Shown: positions 28,891-39,500 of the stretch, in pieces
Position numbering within the stretch: position 1 is the stretch's first letter
How the letters are laid out: the number at the start of each line of letters is the position of its first letter
Source of the DNA: CAYVGO01 sp964450725
Lineage (GTDB): Bacteria > Bacteroidota > Bacteroidia > Bacteroidales > UBA932
Direction of reading: 5' to 3'
DNA: 64,000 nt
NCBI GenBank assembly: GCA_964450725.1
Contig: CAYVGO010000001.1
Coordinates: 57,228 to 121,227, forward strand
The notes under the pieces: generated by a model
Told to the model about the DNA's origin: nothing
Databases searched by the model: none
What the model saw: only the letters and a program-made list of their open reading frames with translations
Position numbers and translations under genes: made by a program

Positions 28891-30216
28891 ATGTCGCAAG
28901 AACAAAAGAAAATATTTACACTTTCTGACGTTACTCGAAGTCTTGAAAAAACAATTCAAACTCGTTATACTACGCCATTTTGGGTAAGTGCGGAAATGAA
29001 TAAACTCAACTTTTATACTCATTCCGGACATGCTTATCCTGATTTGGTAGAACGTGAAGAGGGAAAGATAAAAGTACAAATGAGGGCGACTTTATGGAGA
29101 GATGATTTTATTAGAATTAATAAAAACTTTTTACATAAAATCAAAGAACCATTGAAAGACGGAATCAAAATTTTATTTTTATGTAAAATTTCTTACCAAT
29201 CTGCTCATGGATTGGCTCTCAATATTTTAGATATAGATCCAAGTTATACCTTGGGAGACTTGGAACTTGAAAAAATAGAAACCATCACTAAATTAAAACA
29301 AGAAGGGGTATTTGAATTAAATCGTCAAAGAAAAATACCGATGCTTGTTCAAAAAATTGCAGTAATTTCTGTAGAAACCAGTAAAGGGTATGCCGATTTT
29401 TCAAAAATTCTGTTACAAAACGTATGGGGGTATTCTTTTTCATTACATCTTTTTCCTTCATTGTTGCAAGGTGATGGTGCCGTTAAATCAATTATCAATA
29501 CGTTAAAACATATTCTGACTGTTCCCGAAGAATTTGATGCTGTAGCCATTATTCGCGGCGGCGGCGGTGAAATTGGATTAACCTGTTACAATAATTATGA
29601 CTTGGCAAGAGCAGTTGCCACTTATCCTATTCCAATTTTTACGGGAATAGGACACGCCACCAATCAAACGGTTACAGAAATGGTTTCAAGAAGTGAAATC
29701 ACCCCATCTAAAATAGCCGAAGGATTGATACAGTATTATCATAATTTTGCCGTACCGCTTAAAAGAAGTATAGATGTGTTGATAAAAAAAACGTCTGAAA
29801 TTATTGCGTTGCAAAATAATAAACTCAATCAGTATAAACGGGTATTTTCGGTAAGTACAAAAAATGTGTTGCAGCAACATTTATATGTTATACAAACCGT
29901 AAAAAAGAATTTGTCAGATGTTGTATTGAAAAATTTTCAGTCTGAATCCCAAAATGTTGATACTCTTATTGGGGGATTATTTCAAAATGTTGAAAATATC
30001 ATACAACAGCAACGGAACATATTGACTGCAAATGATAAAAGTATTGATTTACTACATCCTAATCAAATATTACAAAGAGGTTATGCCTTGCTGAGAAAGG
30101 AGGGTAAAATCATTACAAAGGTCGAACAACTTTTGCAAAATGATGAGATTGAAATAACGTTAAACAATGGAAAAGTTATTGTAAAAGTGAAAGAATTGAT
30201 GCTCAATAAATATTGA
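28891..30216 (+). CDS. xseA: Exodeoxyribonuclease VII large subunit
   Basis: 441 residues. With XseB it forms exonuclease VII, which degrades single-stranded DNA. The N-terminal OB fold covers about residues 1-105 (TLSDVTRSLEKTIQTRYTTPFWVSAEM), and the conserved catalytic core includes IAVISVETSKGYADF, IIRGGGGEIGLTCYNN and GIGHATNQTV. A long coiled-coil region follows, then the C-terminal motif HPNQILQRGYALL. It starts 18 bases after nfo and overlaps the next start region closely, consistent with an xseA-xseB pair. Confidence 0.95.
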   Translation: MSQEQKKIFTLSDVTRSLEKTIQTRYTTPFWVSAEMNKLNFYTHSGHAYPDLVEREEGKIKVQMRATLWRDDFIRINKNFLHKIKEPLKDGIKILFLCKISYQSAHGLALNILDIDPSYTLGDLELEKIETITKLKQEGVFELNRQRKIPMLVQKIAVISVETSKGYADFSKILLQNVWGYSFSLHLFPSLLQGDGAVKSIINTLKHILTVPEEFDAVAIIRGGGGEIGLTCYNNYDLARAVATYPIPIFTGIGHATNQTVTEMVSRSEITPSKIAEGLIQYYHNFAVPLKRSIDVLIKKTSEIIALQNNKLNQYKRVFSVSTKNVLQQHLYVIQTVKKNLSDVVLKNFQSESQNVDTLIGGLFQNVENIIQQQRNILTANDKSIDLLHPNQILQRGYALLRKEGKIITKVEQLLQNDEIEITLNNGKVIVKVKELMLNKY

Positions 30217-30218
30217 TT

Positions 30219-30431
30219 ATGGAAAAAAAAGAACTTGCCGAAATTCACTATGAAGAGGCTTTTAAAGAATTACAAATGATTGTTGCCGATATTGAAAAGG
30301 GAAATATAGGAATTGATCTTTTGTCTGAAAAAGTAGAGCGGGCTGTTAAGTTAGTCAAAATCTGCCAAGATAAATTGACCTCTGTAGAGTCCAAAGTGGA
30401 AGAAATCTTACAAGACATAAAACAAGAATAA
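30219..30431 (+). CDS. xseB: Exodeoxyribonuclease VII small subunit
   Basis: 70 residues from the ATG at 30219, two bases after the xseA stop. The sequence HYEEAFKELQMIVADIEKGNIGIDLLSEKVERAVKLVKIC is the standard XseB helical hairpin. It stabilises the large subunit. The cysS start codon follows immediately after its stop, so the xseA-xseB-cysS stretch has almost no spacer. Confidence 0.93.
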   Translation: MEKKELAEIHYEEAFKELQMIVADIEKGNIGIDLLSEKVERAVKLVKICQDKLTSVESKVEEILQDIKQE

Positions 30432-31889
30432 ATGGAACTTTACAACACGTTAACCCGTAAACGAGAGATTTTTCAACCGTTACATCCGCCTTTTGTCGGA
30501 TTATATGTTTGTGGACCTACAGTTTATGGAGACCCACATTTGGGACATGCAAGACCCGCAATTACATTTGATATACTTTTCAGATATTTGAAATTTCAAA
30601 ATTACAAAGTTCGCTATGTTAGAAATATTACAGATGTCGGACATTTGGAAAATGACAGGGATGAGGGGGAAGATAAAATCGCTAAAAAAGCACGGCTTGA
30701 AAATATTGAACCGATGGAAGTCGCACAATATTATACCAATCGTTATCGTCAATTTTTGAATGAACTCAATGTTTTACCACCAAGCATAGAACCGTTGGCC
30801 TCAGGACATATTTTGGAACAGATAGAATTAATACAACAAATTTTTGAAGCCGGATATGCTTATGAAGTTAATGGGTCAGTCTATTTTGATGTGTTAAAAT
30901 ATAATCAAAAATATCCTTACGGAAAATTGTCTGGCAGAGTGATTGATGAATTATTGGAAAATACAAGAACGTTGGACGGTCAGGACGAAAAGAAAAATAA
31001 TGTTGATTTTGCATTATGGAAAAAAGCATCACCTCACCATATTATGCGGTGGAATTCTCCTTGGAGTATGGGATTTCCGGGTTGGCATTTGGAGTGTTCC
31101 GCAATGAGTACAAAGTATTTAGGTGAAACGTTTGATATTCATGGTGGAGGTATGGATTTATTGTTTCCTCATCATGAATGCGAAATAGCACAAAGTGTAG
31201 CGAGTAAAGGACATGATGCCGCAAAAGTATGGATACATAACAATATGATTACTATTGACGGGCAAAAAATGGGGAAATCATTAGGTAATTTTATTACGCT
31301 GGAAGAACTTTTTACAGGAAATCATCAATTGCTCGAACAATCTTATCATCCAATGACCGTAAGATTCTTTATTTTACAAGCTCACTACAGAAGTACATTG
31401 GATTTTACTAACGAAGCTTTACAGGCAGCCGAAAAAGGATTGCAACGAGTAAGAAATGCTTACAAAACATTACAACAACTGAAATCGTCGGAAACCTCTT
31501 CATTTGAAGTAGATAGTTTTTTGACGCAATGTTGTGAACATTTAGATGATGATTTGAATACGGCAAAAGTATTGGCTACACTTGCAGACTATATTCGTAA
31601 AATTAATGCTGTACAAGATGGAACTGAAAAATTGACTACACAGGATATTCAAAAACTGACCACAGACTATCAAATTGTGGTTACTCAATTGTTGGGCATT
31701 GCGCTACAGAGCGATGATAATCAAAAAATAACAAAGATTACAGATGGAGTTATCAATCTGTTATTAGAATTGCGGCTTGCTGCAAAAAAAAATAAAGATT
31801 ATTCAACATCAGATAAAATACGTCTTCAGTTAGAGCAACTTGGCGTTACCGTAAAAGATAAAAAAGAAGGTTTCGATTTTGAGTATTAA
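30432..31889 (+). CDS. cysS: Cysteinyl-tRNA synthetase
   Basis: 485 residues. It charges tRNA-Cys with cysteine. The HIGH motif appears as HLGH in YVCGPTVYGDPHLGHARP (near residues 28-43), where Cys is one zinc ligand; GWHLECSAM and HHECEIAQS supply the others. The KMSKS motif is KMGKS in GQKMGKSLGNFI. The C-terminal helical anticodon-binding part is normal. It directly abuts xseB and is followed by a bidirectional terminator shared with the converging sigma factor gene. Confidence 0.96.
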   Translation: MELYNTLTRKREIFQPLHPPFVGLYVCGPTVYGDPHLGHARPAITFDILFRYLKFQNYKVRYVRNITDVGHLENDRDEGEDKIAKKARLENIEPMEVAQYYTNRYRQFLNELNVLPPSIEPLASGHILEQIELIQQIFEAGYAYEVNGSVYFDVLKYNQKYPYGKLSGRVIDELLENTRTLDGQDEKKNNVDFALWKKASPHHIMRWNSPWSMGFPGWHLECSAMSTKYLGETFDIHGGGMDLLFPHHECEIAQSVASKGHDAAKVWIHNNMITIDGQKMGKSLGNFITLEELFTGNHQLLEQSYHPMTVRFFILQAHYRSTLDFTNEALQAAEKGLQRVRNAYKTLQQLKSSETSSFEVDSFLTQCCEHLDDDLNTAKVLATLADYIRKINAVQDGTEKLTTQDIQKLTTDYQIVVTQLLGIALQSDDNQKITKITDGVINLLLELRLAAKKNKDYSTSDKIRLQLEQLGVTVKDKKEGFDFEY

Positions 31890-31976
31890 TTTTAATGCCT
31901 GAAATTTTTTAATCGTTGCATGCAAATGATTGGTCAGTTTCAAATATTGAAAAATTTTGGGGGTAATTTTATAATA

Positions 31977-32006
31977 AAAAAGCGAATCTTCTAAGATTCG
32001 CTTTTT
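31977..32006. terminator. Bidirectional terminator between cysS and the sigma factor gene
   Basis: AAAAAGCGAATCTT (31977-31990) and AAGATTCGCTTTTT (31993-32006) form a perfect 14-base hairpin with a two-base loop. The A- and T-runs at the ends let it work on both strands, and it lies between convergent genes. Confidence 0.85.
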
Positions 32007-32032
32007 AACTTAGATTCATGAGAGATGTATCT

Positions 32033-32650
32033 TTACATTGCTTTACGTACCAACTTTTCCATGGGCAGATTTTTCTGCTGTGGTTTTTGTTGTTCAATCA
32101 TTTTGCGAAGATTACTAATACCGTAACGGATTCTTCCCAAAATCGTGTTAAGATTGACATCTAAATGTTCGGCAATTTCTCTGGAATTCATACCCATATA
32201 ATAACGAAGTACCAATACTTCGCATTGTTCTGCGGGTAATTTACAGATTAATTTACGAACATTGTCATGTTCACTTTCGGCTTGTTTTGCCATTTGTTCT
32301 GCTTGATACGATAAATCTTGACCACAGATTTTTTCCCATTCTTCTGAGGTTTCAACAACACATGTACGTTGTGATTTTTTTACTCGAAAATAATCAATAA
32401 TCACGTTGTGTGTTACACGCATAAGCCACGCAAGAAATTTACCTTCCTTGTTGTAGCGGTTCGTGGAGAGGATATCAACAACCTTTATCATCGTATCTTG
32501 ATAAAGATCATCGACAATGTTACTCTCTTTTACATACCCCCGGATGTAGGAGGTAAGTTTGTCTTTGTAACGAGAGATCAAGGTTTCTATAGCCTCGCTG
32601 CTACCCGACAAAAACAAATCGACCAACTTGTTGTCGTCTAAATGTTTCAT
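32033..32650 (-). CDS. ECF-type RNA polymerase sigma factor
   Basis: 205 residues of sigma-70 family 2 and 4 layout. Region 2 lies near residues 20-95 (ALETLISRYKDKL-like start, then DLYQDTMIKVVDIL and GKFLAWLMRVTHNVIIDYFR). Region 4 lies near 135-185 (LPAEQCEVLVLRYYMGMNSREIAEHLDVNLNTILGRIRYGISNLRK), with a helix-turn-helix. The linker between them is about 40 residues. No anti-sigma gene is next to it, so the signal is unknown. It is transcribed away from the giant Ig-like gene and shares with it an 890-base intergenic region, but nothing shows that it controls that gene. Confidence 0.93.
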   Translation of the reverse strand: MKHLDDNKLVDLFLSGSSEAIETLISRYKDKLTSYIRGYVKESNIVDDLYQDTMIKVVDILSTNRYNKEGKFLAWLMRVTHNVIIDYFRVKKSQRTCVVETSEEWEKICGQDLSYQAEQMAKQAESEHDNVRKLICKLPAEQCEVLVLRYYMGMNSREIAEHLDVNLNTILGRIRYGISNLRKMIEQQKPQQKNLPMEKLVRKAM

Positions 32651-32701
32651 AATAAATAAATTTAATCCTCCCTATATATAGAGAGTGAGGTTATTACTCT
32701 G

Positions 32702-32729
32702 CAAAGATAGATTTTATTTTTCTTATCAA
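32702..32729 (-). promoter_or_regulatory. Predicted promoter of the ECF sigma factor gene
   Basis: On the minus strand TTG at 32729-32727 precedes TATCTTTG at 32709-32702 with a 17-base spacer. The ATG is 52 bases downstream. The site looks like the housekeeping type. Confidence 0.55.
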
Positions 32730-33541
32730 CAATATATTAACAATTTGATTTAGCTAATGATAACGAAATTAGCTTATTTTCTTGTTCTGAAGCTAAGGAA
32801 TATTCTTAGAATGGAGATATAGAAAGGTGGAATAATTATTTTAATTTATCTATATCTCTGTTTTATTTATTTGTGCCCTTAAATGCAGTATTGGATTAAG
32901 CCTTTCAATCATTGTATCATTGTTTCCTTAACTAAGAAAATCAATGTTTTTACATTGTATGTCGTGACTCCAAGGTACATTTGACGCGTGACTCTTGTTG
33001 TTATATTGAGATTGTTTCAACCTGAAAGTATTAGATTTCTTTCCTATTTTTAAATATTTCTTTTATCAAATAGTGCGTAGAAAGTTTCTAAAATTTCTAA
33101 CGCACGAATATAACCTCCACAACTAAAGCTAAATTCTCATATTTGTAAATAATAACAATAAATTAAAGTTACTATACTTCTTTGTCACTTTACCTATTCT
33201 ACTTATTTACAGTAAAATACCGCCTACTCAAATAGCTTCAATGTGTTAAAAAATACAAAAGTTTTATGTCCTCAGAGATTTAAACTATACATTTGTATGA
33301 ATTATTGCTTGAAGGTAATTATCTTTTAATACTCGAAACAGGTATAAAATAGCTAATTATTATTTTCCTTATGTAATTATTGTAGGTTTCATGCCTATTT
33401 TTTTTTGTTAATAAATATTTTTTTATCTAAAATAAATAGCTGGGATTGTGTCGTAATAGATGCAGTTACGTTATATATAATATCAAGTGCTTAGGCATCT
33501 TTTTCAATTGTAAATAAGAATCTTTTAATATAAACCAAGTA
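32730..33541. other. Long non-coding region upstream of the giant Ig-like gene
   Basis: About 810 bases of strongly AT-rich DNA without a supported gene. The only good plus-strand -7 match is TACATTTG at 33288-33295, which would leave a 246-base leader. No stable hairpin or known riboswitch pattern was recognised by eye. Multiple short A- and T-runs could bend the DNA. Confidence 0.4.
33288..33295 (+). promoter_or_regulatory. Candidate -7 element of the giant Ig-like gene
   Basis: TACATTTG fits TAnnTTTG. No TTG lies at the -33 distance, and the start codon is 246 bases away, so this is a candidate only. Confidence 0.3.
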
Positions 33542-36500
33542 ATGAGAACACGTATAGTATTTAAACTTTATTTTTGTAGTATATTTACGCTATTGTTATT
33601 CTTTTCCTCTCTTTCTTTTGCCAGGGTGCGATATATGCGTCCCGGAGGTACTGGAGATGGGTCTTCTTGGGCTCAATCCAGTGGAAATTTTCAAAATATG
33701 ATGAATCTTTCTGTTTCCGGTGATGAAATTTGGATTGCTGAAGGGGTCTATGAATCTACTGCAACTTTTGTCGGTAAAGACGGCGTGAAAGTATATGGTG
33801 GATTTTCTGCAACAGGAACTCCGACAGCTGTAACCCAGGCAAAACCTCAAAGCCGTTTCTCTGTTTTAATGATGACGGCTAACAATCTGGTTGCCCAGTT
33901 GAGAAGCGGTAATCAATATTGGTATGGCGTAACCCTAACGATTAAAGAGGGGCTTGCAAGCCCTTATGAGTCGATTCAATTGGCTGCTAATGCTCACTTG
34001 GATTATTGTCGGATTATTGATAATAGATCTAACGGATCGACGATGCTTTGGATGCATAATAATTCAAAAATAACCAACAGTTTGATTGCTAATAATAGAG
34101 GTGCCAAACTGATTATGATAAATACAGCGGCTTCTTTGTTTGAAAATAGTATTATTGTTAATAATACTGCGAACCGTTTTATGTGGTATGAATTAAGTAA
34201 TTTTAATGTTATTGGTTTTGTTGGTTCTATTATTGCAAACAATTCTTTTACTTCTTTTACCAATGGATATTATGATTATAACGTTTATTACTATAATACT
34301 ATAATTTGGGGTAACCCTTATGGTGGACTTTATCGGTTTTTCTATTGCGGTATTAGTGCTGGTTACAACTCCGGTCGTGTGAGGAATCCTACAGTATTGT
34401 CACCAAACAATGATGATCCTACAGGTCCTCAATTTTATAATCCCACACAGACAAGAGGAGTGATTGCAGACAGAATGAGTGAAGATTATGCAAAAGTTAA
34501 TAATTTCTCCAGTTGGAGGGTGAAACCAACTTCTATATTGCTGAAGAGAGGCACGGAGACTATTACAGCTCCAAGACTTTATAATATTGCTGAATTTGAT
34601 ATTTTGGGAGAAGAAAGGAAGAATGATTGTGGTGTAGATATTGGACCCTACGCATTTAATAGTATTGAATACAAGGCTTCAGCGGTGATAACCTATTCTC
34701 CGGCATCAAGATCTGTTTGTGAGACAGGTGCTCCAATTCCTATTTCTGGAGTTTCTGTAAATGTTACTCCTTATTTCAACTACAATACTATTTATAAAAA
34801 AGGTGTAGTAACTTTATCCGGTCCCCCCTCAGCACCCGGAGACTACTTGGTTGTGCGTCAGATTATTGATCCTAATGATTGTTTTCAAGGGGAATCTACT
34901 CCTCAGCCTTATACAATCCTACCTAAACCTGTCATGTCGGTTACCGGAGAAGGTGGTGGAGTTAATACTTGTTGTCATTTTGCAACAGAAATGGGTACGC
35001 AAATTCCCAATACTAACAATGGTATTAAAATAGATATTAGTCCTTCTCCCGCAGATGTTTCTAATATCAATTGGACATTTGCTAAAAATGAGAATCGAAT
35101 TACGATGACACCTTTCCCGGCAACAGTAACCACTACAGCCGCTTCGCCATCATATACCTTGCAGCCTACAATAACAAAATCTGTCGGAGGTCGTTTGATG
35201 AGTACTATTACAGCCACAGCCAATGCCGGAATGTGTGCTCCCAATTTAAGAAAAACATTTGATGTCTATGTATATGATCAACCTACGGTTAAAATAGTTA
35301 ATAATCTAGGGGATGCTTCACTTCCTCAGTATGTTTGCCCTAATTCCTCAATGACATTAAAGGCAACTTTAGTGGGAGGCGATGTAATGTATGATTTTGG
35401 AACTACTAGAGCTTCTTACGCATGGTATAAATCTACAGATGGTATTTTTCCGGATGGAATGCTACCCATTGGAACATCTCAAACTTATACTATTCCTGCG
35501 ATTACAGCAGATAAAGAATATTATCAATGTATTATTACTTATGATAATGGTCGAACGAAACGAAACTCCATTACATTAACCAAGCGTACGATACCGGTGA
35601 TTCAAAGTACTTCACCTTCAGGGTCGTTAACAGTAGGTTACGGATCTCCGGTAGATTTACAGGTGACGGCAACAAGTTCTACTTTGAATATTGGAGACCA
35701 ATTGCTATATCAGTGGCAACAATCTGCTACATCTGGAGGACCTTTCACCGATATTGCGGGCGCTTATGCTGCAACTTACAGAGTTCCTTCTTTGACCAGT
35801 CGAACTTATTATAGAGTTAAAGTGTCCTCTCCTGGAAACTGTCCTACGGATCTTTTCGTTTACAGTCCTGAAATAGATTTAAACGTAGGTATTGAGATTA
35901 ATACCCAACCTGTATCTGCAGATATTTGTGCAGGAGAGAGTCATCAATTGACAGTTACAGCCACAGGGCAAAACCCACTTTGTGTTTGGGAATATACAAA
36001 TAATGTAAATGATGCTACTTCTTGGAGAGATGTTGGTCCAGGTACTGCAACAGTAACCGGAGGACAAATAACGTCAAATTTGATAATTAATCCGGAACTC
36101 AATAGGAATCATTATTATAGAGTTAGAATTGATGCTGAAAGTCAACCAACGACCCATACGAATGTTGTTGAAATTAAGGTTGTATCTCCGCCGGTGATCA
36201 CCCTTCAACCAGTGGGTGGATCGGGTTGTGCCGGCCAAAATTTTCCACTTTCCATACAAACACAACCATCTATCATTCCTGTTACTTATCAATGGCAACA
36301 GTTGAATGGAACGAATTGGGGAAATATTGCAGGTGCAACCAATGCAACTTACATTCCAACTGTCCCCACAAACGCAACTGTTAATAAATATCGTTGTTAT
36401 GTAACAGTTCCTTCTTGCCCTTCATCAGTATTTTCTAATGAAGTATCTGTTTCTATGTCTAATGCTCCCACAATTACTCGAAATTTGAACATTAGAGAAG

Positions 36501-39500
36501 AATTTTGTCGAGGAACTTCATTACCTTTATCGGTGGAAGTTGCCGGTGCTCCGGTAACATATCAATGGCAACGACGAGTAGCCTCGTTGTGGTCAAACTT
36601 ACAGGGAGCCAATGCTTCTACTTATACAATTTCCGATGATAGTCAGTTAGGAGTTTATCGTTGCGTTATAACACCAACTTCGTGTGGAGGTGCTCTTACT
36701 TCAAATATCTGTGAGGTAACGCAAGGTACTGCTCCTCGTATTATTGCAGAACCGGTAGACGGTACTGCTTGTGTAACATCTAATTATTATAGATTATCAC
36801 TTCAAGCAGAAGGAAATGATATTACTTACACTTGGTATAAACAGGGTGCTACAGGATGGAATGGTTTAGCGAATACTGCTGTAAATTATTATGATATATA
36901 TAATAATATTGATGGAACTTATCGTTGTCAGGTGGTTAATGGTTGCGGCACCGCTACTTCCCGTGATTTTATTATTACTCTATCAGATCTTCCGACTATT
37001 TTATCTCACCCTGCCAATATTCAAGTATGCAGTGGTCAATCGACAATAGTTTCTGTCACTGCATCCGGGTCATTAATAATGAATTATCAATGGCAAGAAT
37101 CTGTAGATGGCATTACCTATAATGATATTGCCGGAGCTCAAAGTGCACGTTATACGGTAAATAATGTAACTTCGGCTAAATTTTATAGATGTAAAGTAAC
37201 TGCATGTGGTGGAACTGTAACAAGTCAGCCGGCATTAGTCTCAGTAGGTAGTGCTCCCATCATTAGAACTCAACCTCTTAGCGGAAGTGTTTGTGGTACA
37301 GGTTCTTATGTTTTACGTATCGTGGCCGAAGGTGCCATGCCATTAACTTATCAATGGCAAAGAGAGGTTGCAGGAGTATGGACCAATATTGATGCTCAAA
37401 ACAGCACTCAACTACAAATTGCCGGTATTACATCGACAACAAATTATCGTTGTATCGTTACCGGTTGCGGAAGTGTAACTTCTAATGTAGCCACAGTACA
37501 GGTAGATACTCGTCCTTTAATTCAAGTACAACCTCAAAATAAAGTAGTTTGTCCTAATACATCTACGACATTGAATGTTACAGCTATAGGTTTACTTTCG
37601 CCAACTTACAAGTGGGAGATATCTACAAATGGTAATACTTGGTTACCGACAGGTACCAATAATGCTCAATTAGTAACATCTCAAGTGAATGTAACAACTT
37701 ATTATAAAGTTACTATTTCCGGAACAGATCTTTCTTGTGGTTCAACTACCTCAAATACAGTGTCTGTCACTCCTTCAGGAATGGTCAATATTACTCGTCA
37801 ACCCACTTCAGGAAGTTTTTGTGAAGGAGGAAGTCATCTGTTATCTATAGCCGTTGATATGAGTGATGTTACTTATCAGTGGTCTTTAAATGGTGTAGAT
37901 ATTGCCGGTGCGACAGCATCTACTTATGCTGCAACTCAAGAAGGTGATTATCGATGTGTTGTTAAAAACACTTGTGAACAACAGGTTACAAGTAGTATTG
38001 CAACAGTCACAAGAACCAATCAGCCTAATATTGTAACACAACCTCAAAGCGGAGCTATTTGTAGTGGAGAAATACTTTCATTATCTGTTGTGGCAACCGG
38101 TTCTATTGTGTTGAATTATCAATGGAGTTCCTCTCTGAATGGTGATGTTTGGACTAATGTTTCTGCAGGAAACGGAGGAACAAGCCCAGCTTTGAATATT
38201 CCATGGTCTCAAGGTTTACCTACATTATATAAGTGTGAAATATCATCTCCAACTTGTGGCATGATAACTACTTCTGTTGCTACCGTGTCACCCGGAGCAT
38301 CTCCGCGTATTCTAACAAATCCTCAAGGAGGAACCGTTTGTAGAGGATCTAGCCATATTTTTAATGTAGCGACCACCGATGGAGGAACAAAACAATATCA
38401 GTGGCAAAAGTTTGTGTCTCCGGGAAATTATACAGATATTTCCGGTGCTACAGCATCAACTTATGCAATCTATAATATTACTGAGAACATCACCGTACGT
38501 TGTAAAGTATATAATAACTGCGGAGCAACATATTCTTCAGATGCACAATTAACAGTTACAGCGTCTCCAACAATTGCCGTTCAACCAAAATCTGCTCGGA
38601 TATGTCCCGGTGAAACTCACGAACTCTCAGCAACAGTCAACGGAATTTCTCTTGCAAATTATTCTTGGCAAGAGTCTGTGAATGGTGGACCTTGGACTAC
38701 AGTGGGTACTTCTTCGACCTATTCGGTTACTCAGCCGGATAATAATAAGCGCTATAAAGTTATTATAACTCCAATGGTGGCAGGTTGTGCAACGATTGAA
38801 AGTGCAGCAGCAACAGTGCAATTAGGAACAACTTCGCCCGCAACACTTCCGGCAACAGGTGCTATTTGTACCGGTGGACGTTTTGACTTAGAAATTACTG
38901 ACGGAGGAAGTGATTATGCAACATACCAGTGGTTGAAAGACGGTAGTATAATACCTGGTGCAACATTGAAAACTTATGCAGCAACAGAAACAAATACTTA
39001 CCATTGTAGGGTTACTAATGGTTGCGGCTCTATAGATGTTGGACCTACAGTAATTACAACAACAGATCGTCCTTTGATTACACGTCAACCTGTGGGTGGT
39101 TTAGATTGTGGAGGTAATGGATTTACTTTGTCTGTGAATGCTACAGGTGCGCAACCAATTAAGTATCAATGGAAATTAGACGGTGTTAATATTCCTAATG
39201 CCAATACAAATACATATGAAATAACAGGAATTTCAAGAGAGGGAGCATATTCTGTAGATGTAGAAGGTTGCGGAACGACTGTTGGTTCTGATGTTGTGAC
39301 CGTAAAACCAAGTACTCGACCAGTTATAGATGTTCAACCTACAGACGGAACTTATTGTAGTGGTAGTGTGTTCACAACAACTGTTTTATTGCGAGGAAAT
39401 CCGGATGATTATACATACCAGTGGATGAAGCAACAACCTGACAGAACTTGGAGTAATGTTGAAGGTTCTATTTCTGCTACAATTTCTATTGGAGAAGTTG

